Shown here: positions 1 through 6,907 of the stretch, in pieces | Numbering within the stretch: position 1 is the stretch's first letter | Layout: every line of letters begins with the position of its first letter | Origin: CAJQQK01 sp051010015 | Lineage (GTDB): Bacteria > Pseudomonadota > Alphaproteobacteria > Rhizobiales > Hyphomicrobiaceae | Length of the DNA: 13,637 bases | NCBI GenBank assembly: GCA_051010015.1 | Contig: JBPCVZ010000213.1 | Span: 1-13,637, forward strand | Direction of reading: 5' to 3' | Notes under the pieces: model-generated | What the model was told of the DNA's origin: nothing | Seen by the model: only the letters and a program-made list of their open reading frames with translations | Database searches by the model: none | Made by a program: the position numbers and the translations under genes

Positions 1-1594
1 AGACCTGGTCGAGGTGCTGGTTCAGGTAGTGGCTTGGCGAGGTTTTCCAGCCCTTGACGTAAGAGCGGTAAACCGAGATGCGGCGCCACCACAGCGTCGT
101 CATCATGTGTGCCTGCTTCGAGATGACATGCGTTTCCAGGTCACGCATCAGCTTGCGCTGCTCGTCGCCGGAGGCTGCAGCCATCTTCTTGTAGAGCGCT
201 TCGAGCGCATCGTCGCCGCCCTTGTAGTTGGCATAGTTGCCGCCGGACGAACCGAGCCATTTGGTGACATCCGATACCGGGCTGACAACGCTCTGACAGT
301 TGGCGTCGGTCGACACGTCGTACTTCTTCGATTTGCGCAGACGGTCATACCACACAGAGGTCGTCACGACGTCCTGCTTGACCTTGACGCCGATCTTGCG
401 CCACTGGTCGATCGCCCACGTGCCAACAAGCTTGTACGGCTGGTCGACGCCGCGGTTGGTCAGCGTGAACGTCAGGTTCTCATGGCCGGCTTCCTTGAGC
501 AGCTTCTTGGCGAGTGCGCGGGACTTCTTGATGTCCGGCCAGTAGCCTTCGAGCTTCTCGAGTTCGGCCTTCGTCGCGGCGAGCGGGTGGCCCGGATAGA
601 CGATGCCGCCAACCGTTTTCACGATTGCGATACGCGTCAGATACTTCGAGCCGCCCCAGCGATCGAGTGCCAGGTTCAAAGCACGCCGCACGCGAACGTC
701 GCTAATGGCTTTCGCCTTGTGGTTCGGCGTCAGGAAGAGGCCGCAGTTCCAGTCACCTTCCTGGACCGCGATCCGGTCACCGAGCACCTTCTTGAGGTCG
801 TCGCGTGATTTCGGCGGGAAACCACGGAACTCGATCGCGGCGCGGTCGCTCTCGATGGCGAGAACGCGGGTCGCGAGCTTCGGTGCGGCGATTGCCTTGA
901 AGCCGTCGAGGTAGGGTTTGCCTTTGTGGTGGTACTTGGCAAAGCGTTTGCCCGAGACGAACGCGCCCGGCTGGTGTTCGACGAAGACGAACGGGCCTGT
1001 GCCGTTGACGTTCTTCTGGTGCCAGGTCGGACCGTGCTTGTCGATGTCCTTCTTCGAGTAGATGAAGTTAAACGGCATCGCCATCGACGGAATGAACGTT
1101 GCGTCAGCCCGGCTCAGCTTGAACTCGACGGTAAAATCATCCGTTGCCTTGATCGAAGCGACCGTGGCGAAGTACGCCTTGCGGATGCTACGCACGCCGG
1201 CCGGCGGATTGACGATTTTCTGATATGTCGCGACCACGTCATGCGCCGTCAACGGCGTGCCGTCGTGGAACTCGACACCTTTGCGAATCTTGAACGTATA
1301 GGTCTTGCCGCCATCGGTCGCTTGCGGCGGGCTGCCTTCGCAGATGTCGCAGACCAAGTCGGTCGGGTCGCCGGGGTTATCCGGATTGACCCGCATCAGC
1401 AGGCTATAGAACGGACGAATCGGGTGGATCATCCCGAAGGTGCTTTCGGCGTGGCCATCGTATGACGGAATTTTCGAGCCGACGACGAAGTTGAGCGTGC
1501 CGCCCTTCTTCTGCGCCAGCGCAGGAGCCGTAATCGCCCCCATGGCAATAGCCAATGCACCGCCGGCGGCCATGCCGGCTTTCAAATGCTTCAT
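1..1594 (-). CDS. ABC transporter substrate-binding protein, family 5 (partial)
   Basis: Periplasmic solute-binding protein of the peptide/opine/nickel (SBP_bac_5, DppA/OppA-like) family, which hands its ligand to an ABC importer. The open frame runs from ATG at 1594 to the window edge with no stop, giving 531 residues; the family is usually 500-550, so only the extreme C-terminus is missing. Residues 1-28 are a Sec signal peptide ending ALA|Q. Family hallmarks follow: the GGKTYTFKIRKGVEFHDGTP stretch near residue 100, LTAHDVVATY just after it, NGTGPFVF near 200, and VRRALNLALDR near 305. GGAGG at 1600-1604 lies 5 bases before the start, which fixes it. The gene is divergent from the flavin oxidoreductase at 1808, so a shared substrate such as an N-methylated amino acid or small peptide is plausible, but this is inference. 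Permease and ATPase genes would lie beyond the left edge. Family assignment is firm; ligand unknown. Confidence 0.93.
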   Translation of the reverse strand, partial: MKHLKAGMAAGGALAIAMGAITAPALAQKKGGTLNFVVGSKIPSYDGHAESTFGMIHPIRPFYSLLMRVNPDNPGDPTDLVCDICEGSPPQATDGGKTYTFKIRKGVEFHDGTPLTAHDVVATYQKIVNPPAGVRSIRKAYFATVASIKATDDFTVEFKLSRADATFIPSMAMPFNFIYSKKDIDKHGPTWHQKNVNGTGPFVFVEHQPGAFVSGKRFAKYHHKGKPYLDGFKAIAAPKLATRVLAIESDRAAIEFRGFPPKSRDDLKKVLGDRIAVQEGDWNCGLFLTPNHKAKAISDVRVRRALNLALDRWGGSKYLTRIAIVKTVGGIVYPGHPLAATKAELEKLEGYWPDIKKSRALAKKLLKEAGHENLTFTLTNRGVDQPYKLVGTWAIDQWRKIGVKVKQDVVTTSVWYDRLRKSKKYDVSTDANCQSVVSPVSDVTKWLGSSGGNYANYKGGDDALEALYKKMAAASGDEQRKLMRDLETHVISKQAHMMTTLWWRRISVYRSYVKGWKTSPSHYLNQHLDQV

Positions 1595-1612
1595 TCTTTC
1601 CTCCACATTTTT

Positions 1613-1667
1613 GACCCCAATCGCTTGAGGGGTCCTGCACGTTACGGAGTCTGAGCCCTTCTTGCAA
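1613..1667 (-). promoter_or_regulatory. Possible promoter and inverted repeat upstream of the solute-binding protein gene
   Basis: Read on the minus strand, TTGCAA (1662-1667) and TAACGT (1639-1644) are separated by exactly 17 bases, a passable sigma-70-type pair (-35 four of six, -10 three of six matches). Transcription would start near 1632, inside a short inverted repeat GACCCC (1613-1618) / GGGGTC (1629-1634) with a 10-base spacer. That repeat ends just ahead of the ribosome binding site at 1600-1604. It could be an operator or a 5' leader hairpin. Six-base arms are weak evidence and the promoter match is only fair. Confidence 0.25.
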
Positions 1668-1807
1668 ATAGATCAGGCGCCAATCAGGCTCCGGATTCGA
1701 AGAATTCAACCCCCCGCATGATTAACAACCCGCTTCGCTTGACTAAATTGCGGCACGCAACCGACGATTGTGACGGCGCGGATGCCGAACAAGGGGCACC
1801 TTCAAGC

Positions 1808-3817
1808 ATGACCAACGGGCACTTTCCCCATCTGTTTCAACCGATTGACATCGGTCCGAGACGCGCGAAAAACCGCATCATGCGGGTTGCGACAACGGCC
1901 AATCTTGCCGAGGGCAACAAGGCCGGGCCGCGTGTGCTGGCGTTCTACAAGACGCTGGCGAAAGGCGGTGTCGGGACGATTGTCACCGAAGCCTTGCGCG
2001 TGCAACCGCAAGACCCGTTCGGGCCTGGTGCACTGGTGATCTTCGATCGGGCCGGCATCGCGGGATTACGTCAGCTGTCTGACATTTGTCACGCCGAAGG
2101 GGCGCTGCTGATCGGCCAGCTCAACATGGGCGGGCGCCAGCATCTCGCGTCACGGGTCGCGCCGTTCACGATCGCGCCGTCGGCGATCGCGTGCCCGCGC
2201 AGCGGCGGCGTGCCGCATGCGTTAACCACGCGCGAAGTGCGCGAAACGATCGAGACCTTTATCATGTGTGCCGTGCACTGCATGGAAGCCGGCATGGACG
2301 GCGTCGAGATCCACGGCGCGCAGGGCCATCTCATCCAGCAGTTTGTGTCGCCCTTCTCAAATCATCGTGAGGATGCCTACGGCGGCTCGCGCGAGAACCG
2401 GTTGCGCTTTCCGCGTGAGATCCTCGAGGGCGTGCGCCGGCGCATCGGCCAGCGCGCGATCGTCGGCTATCGCATGGGGGTCGAGGAGTTTACCGACGGC
2501 GGCCTCGGCATCGAGGATACGGTCGAGATCGCGCGGGAGCTGGTCGACGATGGGCTGGTCGACTACTTGTCGCTCAGCCAGGGCAATTTCAATTCGATCG
2601 AGACGCACCTGCCGGATCGGCACTGGCCGCTGCTCGCCTATCAGGATCTGCACAAGCGCTTCATGGCTGTCGCGGGGGGCGTCGTGGGGGGCGGGGCCAG
2701 GCGCGTGCCGGTGATCGCGTCGACGCGCATCCAGGGGCCGGAACACGCCGAGGACGCGATCGCGCGCGGCGAGGCCGACATGGTCGGCATGTGCCGCGCG
2801 CTGCTGGTCGATCCGGACTGGCCGAAAAAGGCGGCGCGCGGTGAAGCCGATCGCATCCGGCGCTGTATCGCGTGCAATCAGTGCTGGGCGTGGATTTCGG
2901 TTGGCGAGCCGATTGCCTGTGCGACCAATCCGGTCGCCGGGCGAGAGCACCTGTGGCGGCCGCTGGAGCGCGACCGGGCGGAACATGGCCAGCGCGTGAT
3001 GGTGGTCGGCGGCGGGCCGGCCGGGCTCGAGGCGGCGCGGGTGGCGGCGGCGCGCGGCCACGACGTGACGCTCTATGAACGCCACGACCGTCTCGGCGGG
3101 CGCGTACGCGACGTGCATGATATCCAGTTTCACGGCGAGATGGCCAACCTGCTGAACTTCCTGGTGCCGGAAGTCGAGCGGGCGGGGGTCACGGTGGTGT
3201 TGGGCGAAACCGTCGATGCCGCGATGGTGGCTGCGGCGCAGCCCGACCACGTGGTCATCGCGACCGGTGCGGACGGCTATGCGCCGGACGTCGCGGGCGA
3301 CGGCAGCGTGCCGGTGATCACCAGTGATGCGCCACTACAACTCGACGGCGCGGCCGGGCGGGCGGTGCTGGTCGTCGATGCCGACGGCTATTATTGGACC
3401 GAGGCGATGGTCGAGAGCGTGATCGGGGAGGGCGCGCGGCCGATCGTCATCGCGCGGGTGTTCGAGGTTGGCCGTGAGTTGCCGGCGGTCTCGCGGATCG
3501 CCTTCCTGCGCGAGATCGACAAGGCCGGTGGTGAGGTCCGTGCCAATACCTACCTCAGCCATGTCGAGGCCGGCGGCGTCGTCCTCAAGCATTACCTGAC
3601 CGGGCGGGAAGAGCGCATCGACGACATCGCGGCGGTGGTTTGGGTTGGCGCGGCACGCGCCAACGACGGCCTGGCGAGCGATCTGCGCGAAGCCGGGTTT
3701 GCGCACGATCGCATGCATGTTGTCGGCGATGCGTTTGCGCCGCGCCGCCTCGCCAATGCGCTGACGGAGGCGCACCGTATCGGCCGCGAGATCGGCTCGC
3801 CGAAGCGGGGTGGCTAG
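1808..3817 (+). CDS. FMN/4Fe-4S/FAD oxidoreductase (TMADH / dienoyl-CoA reductase / N-methyl amino acid demethylase type)
   Basis: Three-domain flavoprotein: an N-terminal OYE-like FMN TIM barrel (about residues 5-340), a 4Fe-4S cluster site, and a C-terminal Rossmann FAD/NAD(P) domain starting at the dinucleotide motif VVGGGPAG (first Gly at 401). Cluster cysteines are C353, C356, C359 and C371 (C-x2-C-x2-C-x11-C). Barrel landmarks are KNRIM at 21 and HGAQGHLIQQF from 169, followed by the YGGSRENRLRFP stretch. The ATG at 1808 is preferred over in-frame ATG 1718: homology begins at HLFQPIDIG, and AAGGGG lies at 1791-1796, whereas 1718 has no ribosome site and adds 30 unrelated residues. Length 669 matches E. 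coli FadH (about 670). Thr30 sits where TMADH has the Cys30 that binds FMN covalently, and His174 where FadH/TMADH have a catalytic Tyr. With the divergent transporter protein, demethylation of an N-methylated compound is a reasonable guess; dienoyl-CoA reduction is the alternative. Confidence 0.9.
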   Translation: MTNGHFPHLFQPIDIGPRRAKNRIMRVATTANLAEGNKAGPRVLAFYKTLAKGGVGTIVTEALRVQPQDPFGPGALVIFDRAGIAGLRQLSDICHAEGALLIGQLNMGGRQHLASRVAPFTIAPSAIACPRSGGVPHALTTREVRETIETFIMCAVHCMEAGMDGVEIHGAQGHLIQQFVSPFSNHREDAYGGSRENRLRFPREILEGVRRRIGQRAIVGYRMGVEEFTDGGLGIEDTVEIARELVDDGLVDYLSLSQGNFNSIETHLPDRHWPLLAYQDLHKRFMAVAGGVVGGGARRVPVIASTRIQGPEHAEDAIARGEADMVGMCRALLVDPDWPKKAARGEADRIRRCIACNQCWAWISVGEPIACATNPVAGREHLWRPLERDRAEHGQRVMVVGGGPAGLEAARVAAARGHDVTLYERHDRLGGRVRDVHDIQFHGEMANLLNFLVPEVERAGVTVVLGETVDAAMVAAAQPDHVVIATGADGYAPDVAGDGSVPVITSDAPLQLDGAAGRAVLVVDADGYYWTEAMVESVIGEGARPIVIARVFEVGRELPAVSRIAFLREIDKAGGEVRANTYLSHVEAGGVVLKHYLTGREERIDDIAAVVWVGAARANDGLASDLREAGFAHDRMHVVGDAFAPRRLANALTEAHRIGREIGSPKRGG

Positions 3818-3886
3818 GGACCGAGCCCGTTCGCGAGTTGCGGGCTGGCGGCTCGGTACGCTTGCGCTGGGCTCAAGGGGCTCGCC

Positions 3887-4057
3887 GTTGGGTTACGCGC
3901 GGAGCAACGTCGTGTCCGACGGCACGTTCGGGGCCGCGCTAACCCAACCTACACGTCGCCGGCGTGCCGCAACGCGCAAATCGAACGATGGGCGGTAGTT
4001 TGGGTTAGCGGTCCACTGGCGGTTTTACATGCTTCAACGTCGACCGCGTAACCCAAC
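3887..4057. repeat. Nested inverted repeats with TTGGGTTA core (REP/MITE-like)
   Basis: Four copies of a TTGGGTTA-type word occupy the gap between two convergent genes in alternating orientation. The outer pair is a perfect 13-base inverted repeat: GTTGGGTTACGCG at 3887-3899 and CGCGTAACCCAAC at 4045-4057. The inner pair is a 16-base inverted repeat with one mismatch: CGCTAACCCAACCTAC at 3937-3952 and GTAGTTTGGGTTAGCG at 3995-4010. Short palindromic intergenic repeats built on this kind of word are, as far as I recall, widespread in GC-rich proteobacteria; the exact family here cannot be named by eye. It may also act as a two-way transcription end for the flanking genes. No coding sequence was found in 3818-4081. 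Confidence 0.7.
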
Positions 4058-4081
4058 GCGGCCAGGTTCGGTCCATGCAAT

Positions 4082-4528
4082 CTAGCCGGGCACCTTGATG
4101 CGGGCGAGGGCGGCGCGCAGGTCGTCGGGGATCGCGCGCGGTTTGTTGGTTGGCCGGTCGACGAAGACGTGAATGAAGTGGCCGTCGGCACGGGCGGTGT
4201 CCTCGCCGGCGGCGAACAGGCCGATTTCATAGCGCACCGACGAGCGCCCGAGATGGCCGATACGCAGGCCGCCCTGGATCTCTTCCGGGTAGGCGAACGA
4301 TCTGTGGAAGCGGCAAAACGTTTCGACGGCGATGCCGATGGTCTGGTCTTCGAGATAGTTGAAGCCGCCTTCGTCGATCAGGTAGCGGTTGAGCAGCGTG
4401 TCGAAGAACGAATAGTAGTTGACGTTGTTGATGTGGGCATAGACGTCGTTGTCCATCCAGCGCGTCGGCATCGTGCGGAAATGGAAATAGCTGTCGCGCG
4501 TTTCGGGCGGCGTGCGTTCACCGGACAT
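4082..4528 (-). CDS. Acyl-CoA thioesterase, hotdog fold (4HBT-like)
   Basis: Single-domain hotdog-fold protein of the 4-hydroxybenzoyl-CoA thioesterase / YbgC group, expected to hydrolyse a cytosolic acyl-CoA. The start of the domain is clear: TRWMDNDVYAHINNVNYYSF at residues 22-41, with Asp26 and Asp28 as candidates for the catalytic acid and His32/Asn34/Asn35 in the usual helix cap. The sheet continues through VETFCRFHRSFAYPEEI and ends at HVFVDRPTNKPRAIPDDLR. Length is 148 residues with ATG at 4528, which has AAAGG six bases upstream; ATG at 4546 would add six residues with a poorer ribosome site. Longer in-frame starts run into the ridA coding region and are unlikely. It lies 88 bases behind ridA on the same strand, so shared transcription is likely. 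Substrate cannot be told from sequence. Confidence 0.88.
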   Translation of the reverse strand: MSGERTPPETRDSYFHFRTMPTRWMDNDVYAHINNVNYYSFFDTLLNRYLIDEGGFNYLEDQTIGIAVETFCRFHRSFAYPEEIQGGLRIGHLGRSSVRYEIGLFAAGEDTARADGHFIHVFVDRPTNKPRAIPDDLRAALARIKVPG

Positions 4529-4616
4529 GGTCGGCCTTTCGCTCATCGTCTTGTCGTGACAACAGCGGCACCGGGCCGGGCGCCGCTGTTGGTTGGCAAT
4601 TGTTGGTGCGTGGCGA

Positions 4617-4964
4617 TTATTTCGTCGCCGTGATCTGGATTTCGACGAGCAGCTTGGGGTCGGCAAGGGCCGCTTCGACGCAGGCGCGCACCGGCATGTT
4701 CTGGCCGCCGGTCCACTCGAACCACACTTCGTTCATGGCATCGCGGTGGCGAATGTCGGTGACCCAGATCATCGCCGAGACGGCTTTTGATTTGTCCGTG
4801 CCGCACAATGCCAGGAGGCGGTCGATTTCGTCCAGTGTCTGCTGTGTCTGGCCTTTGACATCGAGCGTGTTGTCGTCGGCGGTGATGCCGGACGTGATGA
4901 CGAAGCCGTTGGCTTCGACGACCTTGCTGAAGACCTTGTTCTGTTCGTGGCGGGTGATGGTCAT
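4617..4964 (-). CDS. RidA family protein (YjgF/YER057c/UK114), imine/enamine deaminase
   Basis: A 115-residue protein of the Rid superfamily, small trimeric cytosolic enzymes that hydrolyse reactive imines and enamines, such as those released by PLP or flavin enzymes. Visible signature: VRACVEAALADPKLLVEIQI at the C-terminus, with Arg93 (the substrate-carboxylate arginine, Arg105 in E. coli RidA) and Glu108 fifteen residues later, the same spacing as Arg105/Glu120. VEANGFVITSGITA near the N-terminus and QTLDEIDRLLALCG are also typical. The family is usually 115-130 residues. The start at 4964 is supported by AGAGGA about seven bases upstream. The central segment (KGQTQQTLDEI) resembles Rid1-7-like subgroups more than archetypal RidA, so subgroup is left open. 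It precedes the thioesterase gene on the same strand. Confidence 0.9.
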   Translation of the reverse strand: MTITRHEQNKVFSKVVEANGFVITSGITADDNTLDVKGQTQQTLDEIDRLLALCGTDKSKAVSAMIWVTDIRHRDAMNEVWFEWTGGQNMPVRACVEAALADPKLLVEIQITATK

Positions 4965-5206
4965 GGCGCTTCCTCTGAATGTTCTGCCCACGTCGCGTTG
5001 GCCGCGGACCGGTCGCGCAGACATATCAGAGGATGGCGCTGTGTGCACCTGGAGAAGCGCGTGGCCGGGTGGCGTCATGGGTCTGGGGCAGGAAATCTTC
5101 ACACCAAGTTCAAGCGAAATTTGGCAGCGCGCGCCATGATCGACCGGCCGCCGTCCTGCGGTTCGGGTGCCGGCTTCAGGTAACGTTCAACGATGCGGGG
5201 CAAGGC

Positions 5207-5476
5207 ATGAAGAACGGTGACGACGCGAAGCATGATGACGACATTGATGCGGATTTCGACTTGCAGGAATACTCGCAGGCAGAGCTCGATAAGATCTTTC
5301 GACTGCTGAATTGGTGGTCGCTTGCCCAAATTGCTTTCTCGATAATCATCACTTTGTTTGGGCTTTCGCTCATGCTGATCGTCGAAGGCGGAGAAAAAAA
5401 CGCGCGACCGCAGGGGAGGGCGGTCGCGCGCTCGTGGGGTCACCGATTGCGGGGGAGACTAGATCGGTGCCTTTGA
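5207..5476 (+). CDS. Possible small single-pass membrane protein
   Basis: An 89-residue frame with protein-like structure: a very acidic N-terminus (DDAKHDDDIDADFD, residues 6-19), an amphipathic stretch QAELDKIFRLLN, then one convincing membrane segment WWSLAQIAFSIIITLFGLSL followed by MLIVE (about residues 36-60). GCGGGG lies six bases before the ATG. An in-frame ATG at 5192 would add five residues. The last 25 residues are basic and low-quality because that DNA is the intrinsic terminator of the opposing YHS gene, and the frame overlaps that gene's stop by 18 bases. The membrane part looks real; the tail may be read-through into a terminator that was not originally coding. I do not recognise a family. 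It is divergent from ridA. Confidence 0.42.
   Translation: MKNGDDAKHDDDIDADFDLQEYSQAELDKIFRLLNWWSLAQIAFSIIITLFGLSLMLIVEGGEKNARPQGRAVARSWGHRLRGRLDRCL
5394..5430 (-). terminator. Rho-independent terminator of the YHS-domain gene
   Basis: On the minus strand a perfect 11-base-pair stem, CGCGCGACCGC (5401-5411 on plus) against GCGGTCGCGCG (5420-5430), with an 8-base loop, is followed directly by seven T residues (A run at 5394-5400 on plus). It begins 29 bases after the stop of the YHS gene. There is no T run on the plus-strand side, so it works in one direction only. Confidence 0.92.
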
Positions 5477-5977
5477 AATGTTCAGTTCCGGAACCTTGCG
5501 CTTGGCCGCGCCTTTCGACTTGAGCTTCTTGGACCAGTTGCGGTTGCCCTTCTTGATGAAGCCCGGGATGTCCTTTTCCCAGAAGCCGACGACGACCGGC
5601 GTAATGTTCAGGTAGAGCTTCTTGTCGACGATGCGCCACAGGTTCGGGTTGCCCGGGACCTTGCCGCCGACCGCGACACCATAGGCACAATGGCCGTCGA
5701 ACTGCGGTGCGTATTTGGCTGGATCAGCCTTGAACTTGTCGCGGTTCGCCTCGCTCGCGAAGGCCCACTTGGCGCCGTTGTACTCCATCGTGATCGATTT
5801 CTTGCCAGGTACTGCCTTGGGCTGCTTCTTGCCAACCGGGTTCTGGGTCTGATTCCAGAAGGAAACGACATCGTAGCCCGAGACCGCAAAGCCGGTCTTG
5901 TCGACATACTGCGGCCCGGCAAACGCCGAACCTGCAAACATTACCGCGCCCGCCAGCGCCAGTGCCATCCGTTTCAT
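5459..5977 (-). CDS. Secreted YHS-domain protein
   Basis: A 172-residue exported protein. Residues 1-20 form a Sec signal peptide (Lys-Arg, hydrophobic core, SAFA cleavage). The mature part begins with GFAVSGYDVVSFW, the usual lead-in of periplasmic YHS proteins, and contains a YHS domain at about 62-105: ITMEYNGAKWAFASEANRDK, then FKADPAKYAPQFDGHCAYG, with His96-Cys97 in the conserved position. The family is often linked to copper or other metal handling and to electron-transfer proteins, but the precise role is not established. The basic C-terminus (KKGNRNWSKKLKSKG onward) is lysine-rich. GGAG lies eight bases before the ATG at 5977. It follows the lipoprotein gene at 6093 by 115 bases in the same direction and ends at the terminator at 5394-5430, so the two may form one transcript. 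Confidence 0.9.
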   Translation of the reverse strand: MKRMALALAGAVMFAGSAFAGPQYVDKTGFAVSGYDVVSFWNQTQNPVGKKQPKAVPGKKSITMEYNGAKWAFASEANRDKFKADPAKYAPQFDGHCAYGVAVGGKVPGNPNLWRIVDKKLYLNITPVVVGFWEKDIPGFIKKGNRNWSKKLKSKGAAKRKVPELNISKAPI

Positions 5978-6092
5978 CACTGCATCTCCGTTGTCTCTTC
6001 GATGACCCATACATCGGAGAGCGGCGCCGAAATTACAATTCAAACGTGCGTCACGTGTATGTGTGCGGGACGTGTGAGCGGGTGTGCCGGGA

Positions 6093-6779
6093 CTAGATCG
6101 TGGAGCCGGGCAGGTCTTCGAGGCCGGTGATGTACCACTTTTCAGCCTCGACGATGGCAGGGTTAACGCCGTTCTTCTGGATCCAGCTGTCGACCGCCCA
6201 CTTCTGGCCGTTCGTGGTCTCGCGCAGCACCGCCGTCCAATGCGTCCAGCCGGAAATGCCGCGCAGGTAGTTTTCCTTGGCAAAAGGCGCGGCGACGGTG
6301 TGGTGCTTGAGCATGTCGTGATGGGCGAGCAGCTTGAGGTAGCTGGTGGTGTTGGTCGCCTCGTCGAGGCAGTCCTGCTGCTGGGGATCGCCCGAAGCCG
6401 TGAAATCCATGCCGGGGCGATCATGCTTGGTGCCGATGCGTTCGCCGACGTGGCGCTCGATCCAGCCGATCGCATAGGCGACGGCGCGGCGTTCCTCGGC
6501 GGCGCTGTCGTTCTTGGCCGTTTTCTTCATGACGTCGCGGATTTCATCAAGCTGGGCCGCGGAAAACTTGACCTTGGTCTGGGTGCGGCAGCCGTAGGCA
6601 GAGCACACGTGCACGGTGGCGCCCTTTGGCGCGGGAACCTCGATGGTGGAATAGTGATCGAGGGCGGTTTCGAACGGCTGATGCGTGCAGCCGGCGAGGG
6701 TCAACCCGGCGGCGACAGCCAGCCACAGCCCGCTACGCGATAATCGTGCGTGCAGCCCGCCCGCAATTGGCGTATTCAT
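6093..6779 (-). CDS. Lipoprotein with predicted transglutaminase-like cysteine protease fold
   Basis: A 228-residue lipoprotein: residues 1-30 are a signal with lipobox LAGC, so Cys31 would be lipidated. No named family came to mind, but the second half has an ordered Cys/His/Asp set in contexts typical of transglutaminase-like folds: DCLDEATNTTSYLKLL (Cys137), GWTHWTAVLRE (His180) and GQKWAVDSWIQKNG (Asp197). Spacings of 43 and 17 residues fit that fold, so it may be a bacterial transglutaminase-like cysteine proteinase; this is inference from pattern only. Two further cysteines (59, 64) sit in VHVCSAYGCRTQ and could form a disulfide. ATG at 6779 is chosen because it places the signal peptide at the N-terminus and has GGGGGAA about 9-10 bases upstream; a longer frame from 6842 adds 21 residues. 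Divergent from trmFO, upstream of the YHS gene. Confidence 0.82.
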   Translation of the reverse strand: MNTPIAGGLHARLSRSGLWLAVAAGLTLAGCTHQPFETALDHYSTIEVPAPKGATVHVCSAYGCRTQTKVKFSAAQLDEIRDVMKKTAKNDSAAEERRAVAYAIGWIERHVGERIGTKHDRPGMDFTASGDPQQQDCLDEATNTTSYLKLLAHHDMLKHHTVAAPFAKENYLRGISGWTHWTAVLRETTNGQKWAVDSWIQKNGVNPAIVEAEKWYITGLEDLPGSTI

Positions 6780-6907
6780 GACCCGAAATTCCCCCAAGAA
6801 CAGATCGTATACGCCGTACCCACACCGAACATCCGATAACATCAGAGTGATTCGTCGCCAATCCCGTGCGTTGGCCGCTACCTAAGAAAACGAGTAACTT
6901 TCGCGTC

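Noticed and set aside
14..1465. Long plus-strand frames (for example 14-808 and 926-1465)
   Set aside because: They are antisense shadows of the solute-binding protein, which is open on the minus strand over the whole span with a signal peptide, ribosome site and family motifs.
2357..3250. Minus-strand 297-codon frame inside the oxidoreductase
   Set aside because: High-GC shadow frame; composition is Arg/His/Pro-rich with no domain, and the opposite strand encodes clear FMN and FAD domains.
5990..6092. GTGT-rich run (cgtgt words) between lipoprotein and YHS genes
   Set aside because: Irregular spacing and no clear unit; looks like compositional bias rather than a repeat.
5690..6743. Plus-strand frames 5690-6130 and 6084-6743
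   Set aside because: Shadows of the YHS and lipoprotein genes, whose signal peptides and motifs are on the minus strand.
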